From RGIG8775 sp045587785 (GTDB taxonomy: Bacteria; Bacillota; Clostridia; Oscillospirales; CAG-272): DNA of 8,008 nucleotides. This document shows positions 1-5,165 of this stretch, piece after piece; position 1 is the stretch's first letter; each line of letters opens with the position of its first letter. The translations under genes were made by a program, and so were the position numbers. The DNA is taken from contig JAZNDA010000121.1 of assembly GCA_045587785.1 (NCBI GenBank), positions 1-8,008 on the forward strand, read 5' to 3'. The notes beneath the pieces are model-generated. The model was given only the letters and a program-made list of their open reading frames with translations. It searched no databases and had not been told where the DNA came from.

Positions 1-60
1 GCTACGCGCCCTCGACCGCGCCAACTTTTGAAAAAGTTGGATCAAAACTTTTATCGCTTT
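1..60 (-). repeat. Probable edge of a dispersed intergenic hairpin repeat
   Basis: A perfect 8-bp stem (CCAACTTT / AAAGTTGG, 21-28 and 33-40) encloses the tetraloop TGAA. To its left is GC-rich sequence (GCGCCCTCGACCGCG) and to its right an AT-rich stretch, with no reading frame that looks coding. On the minus strand it reads AAAGTTTTGATCCAAC followed by the hairpin and then a GC-rich arm that ends in GAGGGCGCGTAGC at the window edge. A completing GCCCTC arm would lie outside the window. From memory, this kind of sequence recurs between genes in clostridial genomes, but only one copy is visible here, so the repeat status is inference. It lies downstream of the rpe terminator and is probably not part of that transcript. 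Confidence 0.35.
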
Positions 61-99
61 GCTCTGTGCAAACCGTTCGACAAATCAAAATTTGAAGCT

Positions 100-158
100 A
101 AAAAAGGCACCGAGTCAAGAAATTGGAAATTATCCCTAATCTTGACTCAGTACCTTTT
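100..158 (-). terminator. Intrinsic terminator of rpe
   Basis: On the minus strand, 158-140 (AAAAGGTACTGAGTCAAGA) pairs along its whole length with 120-102, giving a 19-bp stem that contains two G.U wobbles. The loop is 19 bases (139-121), and the stem runs into a T6 tract (105-100). Read as plus-strand RNA, the same two wobbles become A.C mismatches, so the element is built for minus-strand transcripts. It starts 12 bases after the rpe stop codon. Confidence 0.9.
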
Positions 159-170
159 CTTGCTGTTCTA

Positions 171-842
171 TTACAGCTGGAAAGGATTTTGTGCGGCGAT
201 CTCACGCATATTGGTGATGATCTGACGGGGCTTGCTGGACTTGAAGATCGCCGAGCCTGCCACGATGACGTTGGCGCCTGACGAGGTGGCAAGACCGATG
301 TTCTTTTCGTTCATGCCGCCATCCACCTCAATGCTGATATTGAGGTTATGTTCCACGATATACTGGCGGAGCTTACGAACCTTATCGAGAGTACCGTAAA
401 TGATGCTTTGACCGCCAAAACCGGGCTGAACGGTCATGACCAGCACCATATCCACCAGATCCAACAGAGGGATCACCACGTCCCAAGGGGTATCGGGCGA
501 AATGGCAACCGCGGTGCGGATATCCTTCTCGCGCATATATTTGAGCACCTCGCGGCAGTTCTTACAGCTTTCATAGTGGATGGTGATGCTGTCTGCGCCC
601 GCGGCGATAAAGTTATCTATGTAGCGGATAGGCTCCACGATCATCAGATGCACGTCAAAGGACAGCTTACTGACCTGTCGGATGTTTTCGATCACACCGG
701 GGCCGAAGCTGATATTGGGCACGAATACGCCGTCCATGATATCAAGGTGCAGATAGTTGGCACCTGCCTCCTCGATCTTATGAATTTCATCGGCGAGGTA
801 GGCAAAATTGGCGGCGAGCAGGGAGGGGGCAATGTAAATCAT
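171..842 (-). CDS. rpe: Ribulose-phosphate 3-epimerase
   Basis: This cytosolic TIM-barrel enzyme interconverts D-ribulose 5-phosphate and D-xylulose 5-phosphate in the pentose phosphate pathway. The 223-residue product has the normal family length and no extra domains. It starts with I-A-P-S-L-L-A-A-N (substrate-contact S7). Next comes H-L-D-I-M-D-G at 32-38, with metal ligand H32 and catalytic D34, then F-D-V-H-L-M (H65). M-T-V-Q-P-G-F-G-G lies in the middle, and I-E-V-D-G-G places the second catalytic acid at D174. The phosphate-binding A-N-V-I-V-A-G-S-A motif is near the C-terminus. The ATG at 842 is preceded by AGAAAGGA (858-851) at a spacing of 8. The gene is last on the minus strand, 221 bases after ispF, and is closed by a strong terminator. 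No convincing promoter is visible directly upstream, so read-through from ispF is possible. Confidence 0.96.
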   Translation of the reverse strand: MIYIAPSLLAANFAYLADEIHKIEEAGANYLHLDIMDGVFVPNISFGPGVIENIRQVSKLSFDVHLMIVEPIRYIDNFIAAGADSITIHYESCKNCREVLKYMREKDIRTAVAISPDTPWDVVIPLLDLVDMVLVMTVQPGFGGQSIIYGTLDKVRKLRQYIVEHNLNISIEVDGGMNEKNIGLATSSGANVIVAGSAIFKSSKPRQIITNMREIAAQNPFQL

Positions 843-914
843 ATCATAAATCCTTTCTGCGGATGCATTTTCACCCTATGTTTTTGTCGAGAATAGTTTT
901 TTTGTGGCAGTTTT

Positions 915-927
915 TAGTGTCACACTA
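915..927. promoter_or_regulatory. Odd-length perfect palindrome, possible operator
   Basis: TAGTGT-C-ACACTA is a perfect inverted repeat of 6-base arms around a single central base, 73 bases upstream of the rpe start. Its size and symmetry resemble a homodimeric repressor site, but I cannot assign it to a regulator family. It is too tightly spaced to form an RNA hairpin. A chance occurrence is possible in AT-rich spacer DNA. Confidence 0.25.
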
Positions 928-958
928 TGAATCCTGTCATATCTTAATAGTAAGCTTC

Positions 959-1064
959 ATACGTGGGCGGCGGAAAGGAAAGAAAAATCCCAAGACGTTG
1001 GCAATCTGTGTCCGCCACCGCATGTATTTATATTTGCCTTGCCCTTTTGGGGCAAGGTTTTTTT
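959..1064 (+). ncRNA. Candidate small structured RNA ending in its own terminator
   Basis: Positions 959-974 pair with 1011-1027 in 15 base pairs (ATACGTG..GGCGGA with TCCGCC..CATGTAT), interrupted only by one bulged G (1020) and one C.A mismatch (968/1017). The enclosed 36 bases are purine-rich at first (AAGGAAAGAAAAA) and hold a small CCAA-GACG-TTGG hairpin (990-1001). Nine bases after the long stem comes a textbook plus-strand terminator (1037-1064). No plus-strand protein gene lies upstream: rpe and ispF both run the other way. A plus-strand start near 950 is conceivable from a weak GTGTCA-17-TATCTT promoter (917-945). It does not match SRP RNA, 6S RNA, T-box or any riboswitch consensus I can recall. 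It could instead be a dispersed hairpin element, or part of the ispF-rpe spacer transcript. Confidence 0.3.
1037..1064 (+). terminator. Plus-strand intrinsic terminator without an upstream gene
   Basis: CCTTGCCC (1037-1044) pairs perfectly with GGGCAAGG (1050-1057) around a 5-base loop and is followed directly by seven T residues (1058-1064). On the minus strand the stem is followed by CAAATATAAATA, with no T tract, so it is a poor terminator for ispF, whose stop codon (1066-1064) it touches. The orientation implies a plus-strand transcript arriving from the rpe-ispF gap, or protection of ispF from antisense transcription. Confidence 0.75.
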
Positions 1065-1558
1065 CAAAGATTTGAGAAGGTGGGCTTAATCGTCTCTAAA
1101 AGGCAGACCGCATGGGCGGCAATGCCCAGCTTCTCGCCCGTAAATCCGAGGCCTTCCTCGGTGGTGGCTTTGATATTGATGTCCCACGGGCTGATGCCAA
1201 GTGCCGCCGCCATCCTCTCCCGCATGGCGGGGATATAGGGGGACAGCTTTGGCGCCTGCGCGATAACGGTGGCATCGATATTCCCGATGCGAAAGCCGTG
1301 CGCGGACAAAAGCTTTGCTACGTGTGATGCCAGAAGGAGGCTGTCGGCACCGCGATACGTCTCGTCAGTGTCGGGAAAATGCTTTCCGATGTCACCAAGT
1401 GCCGCCGCGCCAAGCAAAGCGTCCATCACGGCGTGGGTCAGCACGTCGGCGTCCGAGTGCCCGAGAAGTCCCATGGTATGCGGGACCTCCACGCCGCCAA
1501 GGATCAGCTTTCTGTTTTCAGCAAAGCGGTGAACGTCATATCCGTGTCCGATCCTCAT
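1064..1558 (-). CDS. ispF: 2-C-methyl-D-erythritol 2,4-cyclodiphosphate synthase
   Basis: This enzyme makes the cyclic diphosphate MEcPP from CDP-ME 2-phosphate with release of CMP, the fifth step of the MEP isoprenoid pathway. It normally works as a zinc-dependent homotrimer in the cytosol. The 164-residue product spans the full family. It opens with R-I-G-H-G-Y-D-V-H-R-F, supplying metal ligands D8 and H10. The third ligand H42 sits in L-G-H-S-D-A-D-V-L-T-H-A, and D-I-G-K-H-F-P-D-T-D and the conserved T-T-E-E-G-L-G-F-T-G segment follow. The start ATG overlaps the ispD stop by four bases (ATGA), a standard translational-coupling arrangement. No strong ribosome binding site is needed or obvious. 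It is the last gene of the compact tsaE-to-ispF cluster, ahead of the 221-base gap to rpe. Confidence 0.97.
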   Translation of the reverse strand: MRIGHGYDVHRFAENRKLILGGVEVPHTMGLLGHSDADVLTHAVMDALLGAAALGDIGKHFPDTDETYRGADSLLLASHVAKLLSAHGFRIGNIDATVIAQAPKLSPYIPAMRERMAAALGISPWDINIKATTEEGLGFTGEKLGIAAHAVCLLETIKPTFSNL

Positions 1559-2328
1559 GTGTTGTCCTCCATTTTTCGCATAGAAAGAATAGCGGTGGCG
1601 AGAGGAATATCCTCTGCCGTGGTGATCTTGATATTGTGTTTAGAGCAGGGGACCAAGCGGATGCGGTATTCGATATGCTCCACCAGTGCGCAGTCATCGG
1701 TGACCGTGATGCCGTCGCGCTCCGCAATGGCAAGCGCCGCGCGGTAAACGTCGGTGCCGAACACCTGGGGGGTGCGCGCAAGCCAGATATGGTCGCGGTC
1801 AAGCGTTTCGGCAATCAGACCGCCCTTTTCCTGCTTGACAGTCTCTTCGGCACGAACGGCAGCCGCCGCCGCACCCGAGACGTGCGCAGCCTCGCATACG
1901 CGGTCAATCTCCGCGGGGGTGACAAGGCATCTCGCACCGTCATGGATGGCAACGAAATTTGTCTTGTCTGAGATGGCGGCGAACGCATGTTTAACAGATT
2001 GCTGTCTGGTGTCTCCGCCCGCTACCGCCTTTTTGAATTTTGTGATGTGATACTTTCGGGCGAAATCGGCGTACAGCGAAAGCTCGTCCTTTTTGGCGGC
2101 AACGATGATCTCGTCTACGGTTTCCGCACGCTCAAACGCAAGCAAGGTGTGCACCACGGCAGGAGTGTCCGACAGCTTCAGAAGCTGTTTGGAAACGCCA
2201 TCGCCCATGCGGCTTGAGTTTCCGCCTGCCACGATCAAGGCTGTGGTGTGGCTCGGCTTCTTGGGCTTGCCCACGACAGATCTGACAAGTTCTGCTATAT
2301 TTTTTGCAAGTGTGCCCGTGCCGCTCAC
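1555..2328 (-). CDS. ispD: 2-C-methyl-D-erythritol 4-phosphate cytidylyltransferase
   Basis: This enzyme joins CTP and MEP to give CDP-ME and pyrophosphate, the third step of the MEP pathway. The nucleotide-binding loop A-L-I-V-A-G-G-N-S-S-R-M-G begins at residue 30, and R40 and K47 fit the catalytic Arg/Lys pair. G-G-D-T-R-Q-Q-S-V follows at 104-112, then H-D-G-A-R at 129-133 and the E-E-T-V-K-Q segment. The product is 257 residues from a GTG start at 2328, somewhat longer than the usual 225-240. The extra length is a roughly 28-residue basic N-terminal extension, a feature I associate with some clostridial homologues. The start is uncertain: AAAGGA (2336-2331) lies only two bases before this GTG. 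A GTG at codon 19 would give a more typical length but has no evident binding site. ispD lies 23 bases after rpiB and overlaps ispF by four bases. Confidence 0.94.
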   Translation of the reverse strand: MSGTGTLAKNIAELVRSVVGKPKKPSHTTALIVAGGNSSRMGDGVSKQLLKLSDTPAVVHTLLAFERAETVDEIIVAAKKDELSLYADFARKYHITKFKKAVAGGDTRQQSVKHAFAAISDKTNFVAIHDGARCLVTPAEIDRVCEAAHVSGAAAAAVRAEETVKQEKGGLIAETLDRDHIWLARTPQVFGTDVYRAALAIAERDGITVTDDCALVEHIEYRIRLVPCSKHNIKITTAEDIPLATAILSMRKMEDNT

Positions 2329-2330
2329 AT

Positions 2331-2336
2331 CCTTTC
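2331..2336 (-). promoter_or_regulatory. Unusually close ribosome binding site of ispD
   Basis: AAAGGA on the minus strand ends two bases before the GTG at 2328 and directly abuts an out-of-frame ATG at 2330, which is followed at once by TGA. The next in-frame codons upstream give no start before a TAG at 2349-2347. Either initiation at this GTG is weak and depends on ribosomes finishing rpiB, or the true start is a downstream codon. Confidence 0.4.
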
Positions 2337-2351
2337 GTGTTTTGTACTATC

Positions 2352-2822
2352 TTATACTATGATATTGCCGTTTTCGACCGCGGTAATCATATCCACGCGT
2401 TTTGCGTGCTTGCCACCCTCATATTCGGCATCAAGGAAGTTATCCACAAGGTCAAAAGCGAGTCCCATGCCCACAACACGTGCGCCGAAGCAAAGGACGT
2501 TGGTATCGTTGTGCATACGTGTCAGACGTGCGCTGAAGGTGTCCGAGCAGCAAGCGGCACGGATGCCGTCATGCTTGTTGGCAACCAAGGACATGCCTAT
2601 ACCTGTTCCGCAAATGAGGATGCCAAGAGGTGCTTTGCCCTCTTTGATGCCCACGCAAAGGCGATTGGCAAACACGGGGTAGTCACAGCTATCGAGGGAG
2701 TCGTTTCCGACGTCGATGGGGGTATACCCGATCTCCTTCAAATGCTCGATGACTTGAAGCTTTAAGGAGTAGCCTGCGTGGTCGGAGCCGATCAGAATGG
2801 GTCTACATACGTTGTTTTCCAT
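2352..2822 (-). CDS. rpiB: Ribose 5-phosphate isomerase B
   Basis: This cytosolic enzyme of the RpiB/LacAB family interconverts ribose 5-phosphate and ribulose 5-phosphate, supplying the substrate of Rpe encoded downstream. The product is 156 residues, typical for the family. It has I-G-S-D-H-A-G at 11-17, with the D14/H15 pair, and D-Y-P at 47-49. The signature I-C-G-T-G-I-G-M-S holds catalytic C71, and H-N-D-T-N-V-L and G-A-R-V-V-G follow. The single cysteine-type active site favours RpiB over the LacA/LacB subunits, and no lac or tagatose genes are nearby. The ATG at 2822 has an AAGAGGA binding site at good spacing. It lies 27 bases after tsaB and 23 before ispD. RpiB within a tsaEB-ispDF cluster is not a gene order I know as standard. 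Confidence 0.95.
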   Translation of the reverse strand: MENNVCRPILIGSDHAGYSLKLQVIEHLKEIGYTPIDVGNDSLDSCDYPVFANRLCVGIKEGKAPLGILICGTGIGMSLVANKHDGIRAACCSDTFSARLTRMHNDTNVLCFGARVVGMGLAFDLVDNFLDAEYEGGKHAKRVDMITAVENGNIIV

Positions 2823-2849
2823 GATTATTCCTCTTTCTATTTGTAATGC

Positions 2850-3560
2850 TTAAATATCTGTCAGATGATTCAGTTTCTCGTTGCGCTCGCGCTCTGCTTG
2901 CGACAGACGCAGGTAGGTTGGGGTGAGCGCACTGTCGGTGGTAAATTCGCCGCTTTGATATTTCTCAAGGGCGCACATGGCGACTGAGTATGCGTTTTGG
3001 GGAATGAGAACAGCGGGGGTGACCTTGGTCTGAAGACGTGTGAAGCCCTCGCGCGTGATGTCGTAGCCGTCACCCGAGAGGTAGAGAGGTGCATCCATAG
3101 TCAAAAGCTGCTCCTCAAGCTCGGAGATGGCGATGGCTCTGTCGGGCGTGAGGCGGCGTGGCGTGTGCTCGCCGTCAAGCTCAAAAAGGGCGTTGTAGAC
3201 CTGCGAGCGGCGCGCGTTCATCACGGGGCAGGCTATTCCCTTAAAGCCGATGAGGTTATAAGCCAGTGCCTCCAAGGTGGAAACGCCGACACACGGCTTG
3301 TCCTTGCCAAACGCAAGACCCTTAAGAGTAGCGGTGCCGATGCGGACGCCCGTGAACGAGCCCGGACCCACCGAGCAAGCAAACAAATCGACGTCATTCG
3401 CGGTCACATGGGCGGTCTTAAGCACCGCCTCCACCATGGGCAAAAGCGTTTCGCTGTGTGTGTTTCCTAAGTTTACTGTATAATCGGCAAGAAGCTTTCG
3501 GTCATCGCTAAGGGCGACCGATGCGGCAACTGCCGTACTGTCAAGTGCAAGAATCAGCAT
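2850..3560 (-). CDS. tsaB: tRNA t6A37 threonylcarbamoyltransferase complex subunit TsaB
   Basis: TsaB is the scaffold partner of TsaD and, with TsaE, transfers the threonylcarbamoyl group to A37 of tRNAs that read ANN codons. The 236-residue product has the ASKHA fold start M-L-I-L-A-L-D-S-T, then T-H-S-E at 34-37, a typical TsaB position. The invariant G-P-G-S-F-T-G-V-R-I-G is at 65-75, followed by N-A-R-R-S-Q-V-Y, the counterpart of the family D-A-R-R-x-E-V-Y. TsaD's metal-binding HxxxH is absent, so this is TsaB rather than the catalytic paralogue. The ATG at 3560 overlaps the tsaE stop by seven bases, so the two are probably translationally coupled. The tsaD and rimI genes often found next are absent here; rpiB follows instead. 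The last 30 residues are basic and variable. Confidence 0.94.
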   Translation of the reverse strand: MLILALDSTAVAASVALSDDRKLLADYTVNLGNTHSETLLPMVEAVLKTAHVTANDVDLFACSVGPGSFTGVRIGTATLKGLAFGKDKPCVGVSTLEALAYNLIGFKGIACPVMNARRSQVYNALFELDGEHTPRRLTPDRAIAISELEEQLLTMDAPLYLSGDGYDITREGFTRLQTKVTPAVLIPQNAYSVAMCALEKYQSGEFTTDSALTPTYLRLSQAERERNEKLNHLTDI

Positions 3561-4012
3561 GATTTTTCAATTCTTTCTATGGTAATGGTTCTTTGGTCGG
3601 GGTGCTTTGCGGCGTCGGTCTTCTCGATGGTGACGCGAAAATACTCCTCGGGCAAAGCAAAGGGGATATTCTCGCTCCATTCGGTAAGGCAGATGCCATG
3701 ATCCAAATAATCGTCAAAGCCGATGGAATACAGATCGTCCTCACTCTCAATGCGGTACATATCAAAGTGAAAGAGCGGACGCGTGCCGCCTCTGTATTCG
3801 TTGACAAGGGCGAAGGTGGGGGAGCGCACTGCCGAAGAAGGCGAGAGCACCGATGCAAAGCCGCGGACAAACGCGGTCTTGCCCACGCCAAGGTCACCGT
3901 AAAGGGCAACGAAAGGGGGAAGGGCGGTGTCGCTTTGCATGGCTGACGCCAAAAGTCTGCCTGCGTCCTCGGTCTCGGCGGGCGAGGCAGAAATTACGGT
4001 TTTCCAAATCAT
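3554..4012 (-). CDS. tsaE: tRNA t6A37 biosynthesis ATPase TsaE
   Basis: TsaE is the small P-loop ATPase that binds the TsaB-TsaD heterodimer and resets it for multiple rounds of t6A synthesis. The 152-residue product fits the family length. Its Walker A is G-D-L-G-V-G-K-T at 39-46. S-P-T-F-A-L-V-N-E-Y follows, then H-F-D-M-Y-R-I (Walker B-like Asp) and the family-specific L-T-E-W-S-E-N segment. The ATG at 4012 is preceded by AAAAGGAT about ten bases upstream, within a leader of about 29 bases from the promoter at 4077-4049. It is the first gene of the minus-strand operon and overlaps tsaB by seven bases. Confidence 0.95.
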   Translation of the reverse strand: MIWKTVISASPAETEDAGRLLASAMQSDTALPPFVALYGDLGVGKTAFVRGFASVLSPSSAVRSPTFALVNEYRGGTRPLFHFDMYRIESEDDLYSIGFDDYLDHGICLTEWSENIPFALPEEYFRVTIEKTDAAKHPDQRTITIERIEKSC

Positions 4013-4041
4013 TGATCAAAATATCCTTTTGCAAAATAATC

Positions 4042-4077
4042 CAAAATAATTATAGCATAAGCTTTTCAAAAAGTAAA
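4042..4077 (-). promoter_or_regulatory. Promoter of the tsaE-tsaB-rpiB-ispD-ispF operon
   Basis: On the minus strand a consensus TATAAT (4054-4049) is extended upstream by TGC. A TTTACT (4077-4072, four of six matches) lies 17 bases further upstream. Transcription would begin near 4042, about 29 bases before the tsaE ATG. No operator-like repeat overlaps it, in keeping with constitutive sigma-A expression of housekeeping genes. Confidence 0.75.
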
Positions 4078-4260
4078 GAGGTAAAAAACATTTATTTTGC
4101 AAACTTTATCGACAAAAAAGGGAAGCGAATGATAAAAGCGTTGGTTTCCCTTTGTATGTTGATCCACGGTGACGTCCAAGGTCTCCATGCACTCCGCCGC
4201 ATCGGTGAGGGCGGCGTATTTCAGACGTGTGTTCAGGCGGTTTATGGGCAAGTCGTCCAT
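4066..4260 (-). pseudogene. Unrecognised coding-like stretch, possible gene remnant
   Basis: This 64-codon frame is open from an ATG at 4260 to a TGA. It starts M-D-D-L-P-I-N-R-L-N-T-R-L-K-Y-A-A-L-T-D-A-A-E-C. From codon 1 to about 42 the codons are G/C-rich at the third position, like the real genes around it. The overlapping plus-strand frame has the H- and V-rich look of the antisense shadows of known genes in this window. After codon 42 the composition turns AT-rich and hydrophobic, and the frame runs into the tsaE promoter, as expected of a broken end. No ribosome binding site precedes the ATG. I recognise no domain. It may be a decayed gene fragment, a small protein gene, or chance. Confidence 0.25.
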
Positions 4261-4299
4261 GCAGTATAAAAAAGAGGTACGGACAAACGCTTAAAACTA

Positions 4300-4334
4300 T
4301 TGACATTTTTATATTTTGTGGTAAAATAATGTGT
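4300..4334 (+). promoter_or_regulatory. Promoter of the membrane protein-metG-tatD operon
   Basis: A perfect -35 TTGACA (4300-4305) is followed after 16 bases by the -10 TAAAAT (4322-4327, five of six), itself extended by TGG (4319-4321). The expected start is near 4334, leaving a leader of about 29 bases to the ATG at 4363. It stands back to back with the tsaE promoter, about 220 bases away. The leader is too short for a T-box or other riboswitch. Confidence 0.8.
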
Positions 4335-4350
4335 GTATTTGAAATTTGAA

Positions 4351-4358
4351 GGGAGGGG
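4351..4358 (+). promoter_or_regulatory. Ribosome binding site that fixes the membrane protein start
   Basis: GGGAGGGG lies four bases before the ATG at 4363. The longer in-frame GTG at 4333 has no binding site and falls at or before the predicted transcription start, so the ATG is the better start. Confidence 0.75.
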
Positions 4359-4362
4359 CAGT

Positions 4363-5130
4363 ATGGAGCTTCGGGTTCGGGAAACACCGAAAGAGCGGAA
4401 AGAGACGGCGAGAGAGTGTGCGTTGGCGGCACTTCGGCAAGGGCAAAACCGTTTGTCTCTTACGGTGGCGGCACTGGCTTGTCTTACTGTTTCCTTTGTT
4501 TGTTATTTTGCCATATGGGCGGCATCCTTGTTGCTTTACGATGTAGTGGGAGAGAAGGCTTCCTTTTTGGCGTGGTTTGCTTCCCAGGTGCTTATGCTTG
4601 TTCTTTTTTGGCTTTTGGCGATGCCGCTTTGGCTTGGCATGTACCGCACGGTTCATCGCATGATACATGGCGAGCTTGCGGATGCAGAGACGTTTTTTGC
4701 CTATATCAGCTCTGCCTCTATGTACGGACGGGCACTCTGTATCTCACGGCGGTTGTTTGTACGCTGGCTTCCCGTGTGGATCGCTTATTTGGCGTTTCAG
4801 ATCTTTTTTGACTATGACAGCGTAGGTGTTCTTCCGGTGGTCTTTATGGCGGTTGCCGCCGTTTTATCACTCACGTTTGTCAGCGGCATCGGCGGTTTCG
4901 TCACTCTGGCGGTGGCGGATGACGGGCTTGATGTCGGGGATGCTGTAAGAAAGGCACGTGAGCTCTTATCGGGTGAGCGAATGCGAGTGCTTCGCTATGA
5001 CCTTTTGATGCTGATTCGACTTTTGCTGTCGCTTATTCCCGTTGGCGTTCCGTTTTTGTTGCAAACACTTCCGTACTCGATGCTTTATGCCGCCGCCTAT
5101 TCTGAGAGGCTTTCGGCGCGGGAAATGTAA
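4363..5130 (+). CDS. DUF975-like polytopic membrane protein of unknown function
   Basis: The 255-residue product has a charged, Arg/Glu-rich cytosolic N-terminus (1-30). Hydrophobic segments follow at about 35-58, 68-92, 131-149 and 156-184, and one or two more at about 213-240, so it is an inner-membrane protein with five or six spans. There is no signal peptide. Between the second and third spans is an amphipathic, R-T-V-H-R-M-I-H-G-E-L stretch. Late in the protein, A-D-D-G-L-D-V-G-D-A-V-R-K-A-R-E-L-L-S-G is followed by a span and L-P-Y-S-M-L-Y-A-A-A-Y. This matches the pattern I recall for DUF975 proteins (DAI+KSRE-M-G, then PY..-A-Y). The function of that family is unknown to me. The ATG is chosen over an upstream GTG because of the ribosome binding site and promoter position. 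metG begins 35 bases downstream without a terminator between, so the genes are probably co-transcribed. Confidence 0.85.
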   Translation: MELRVRETPKERKETARECALAALRQGQNRLSLTVAALACLTVSFVCYFAIWAASLLLYDVVGEKASFLAWFASQVLMLVLFWLLAMPLWLGMYRTVHRMIHGELADAETFFAYISSASMYGRALCISRRLFVRWLPVWIAYLAFQIFFDYDSVGVLPVVFMAVAAVLSLTFVSGIGGFVTLAVADDGLDVGDAVRKARELLSGERMRVLRYDLLMLIRLLLSLIPVGVPFLLQTLPYSMLYAAAYSERLSAREM

Positions 5131-5150
5131 ATTTTGAAATTTTTTCTTTT

Positions 5151-5157
5151 AAAGGAG
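5151..5157 (+). promoter_or_regulatory. Strong ribosome binding site of metG
   Basis: AAAGGAG lies eight bases before the metG ATG at 5166, near the ideal complement to the 16S rRNA tail. The 35-base spacer holds no terminator or separate promoter. Confidence 0.85.
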
Positions 5158-5165
5158 TAACAGAT

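Noticed and set aside
348..896. A 182-codon plus-strand frame over rpe
   Set aside because: It is the antisense of rpe, has H- and Q-rich shadow composition and no ribosome binding site or family motif.
959..1064. SRP RNA or 6S RNA identity for the hairpin region
   Set aside because: The SRP domain IV GGAAGGAAGC-type core is missing, and there is no long rod with a central bubble as in 6S RNA.
1315..1971. A 218-codon plus-strand frame over ispF and ispD
   Set aside because: It spans two clearly assigned minus-strand genes and their junction, and its Arg/Ser-rich product resembles no family.
4130..4270. A 46-codon plus-strand frame as a small protein gene
   Set aside because: The upstream GGGAAG is poorly placed, no promoter precedes it, and its composition looks like the antisense of the minus-strand coding-like stretch.
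4013..5165. T-box or other amino acid riboswitch for metG
   Set aside because: The operon leader is only about 29 bases, the metG spacer is 35 bases, and no T-box core sequence or terminator/antiterminator pair is present.
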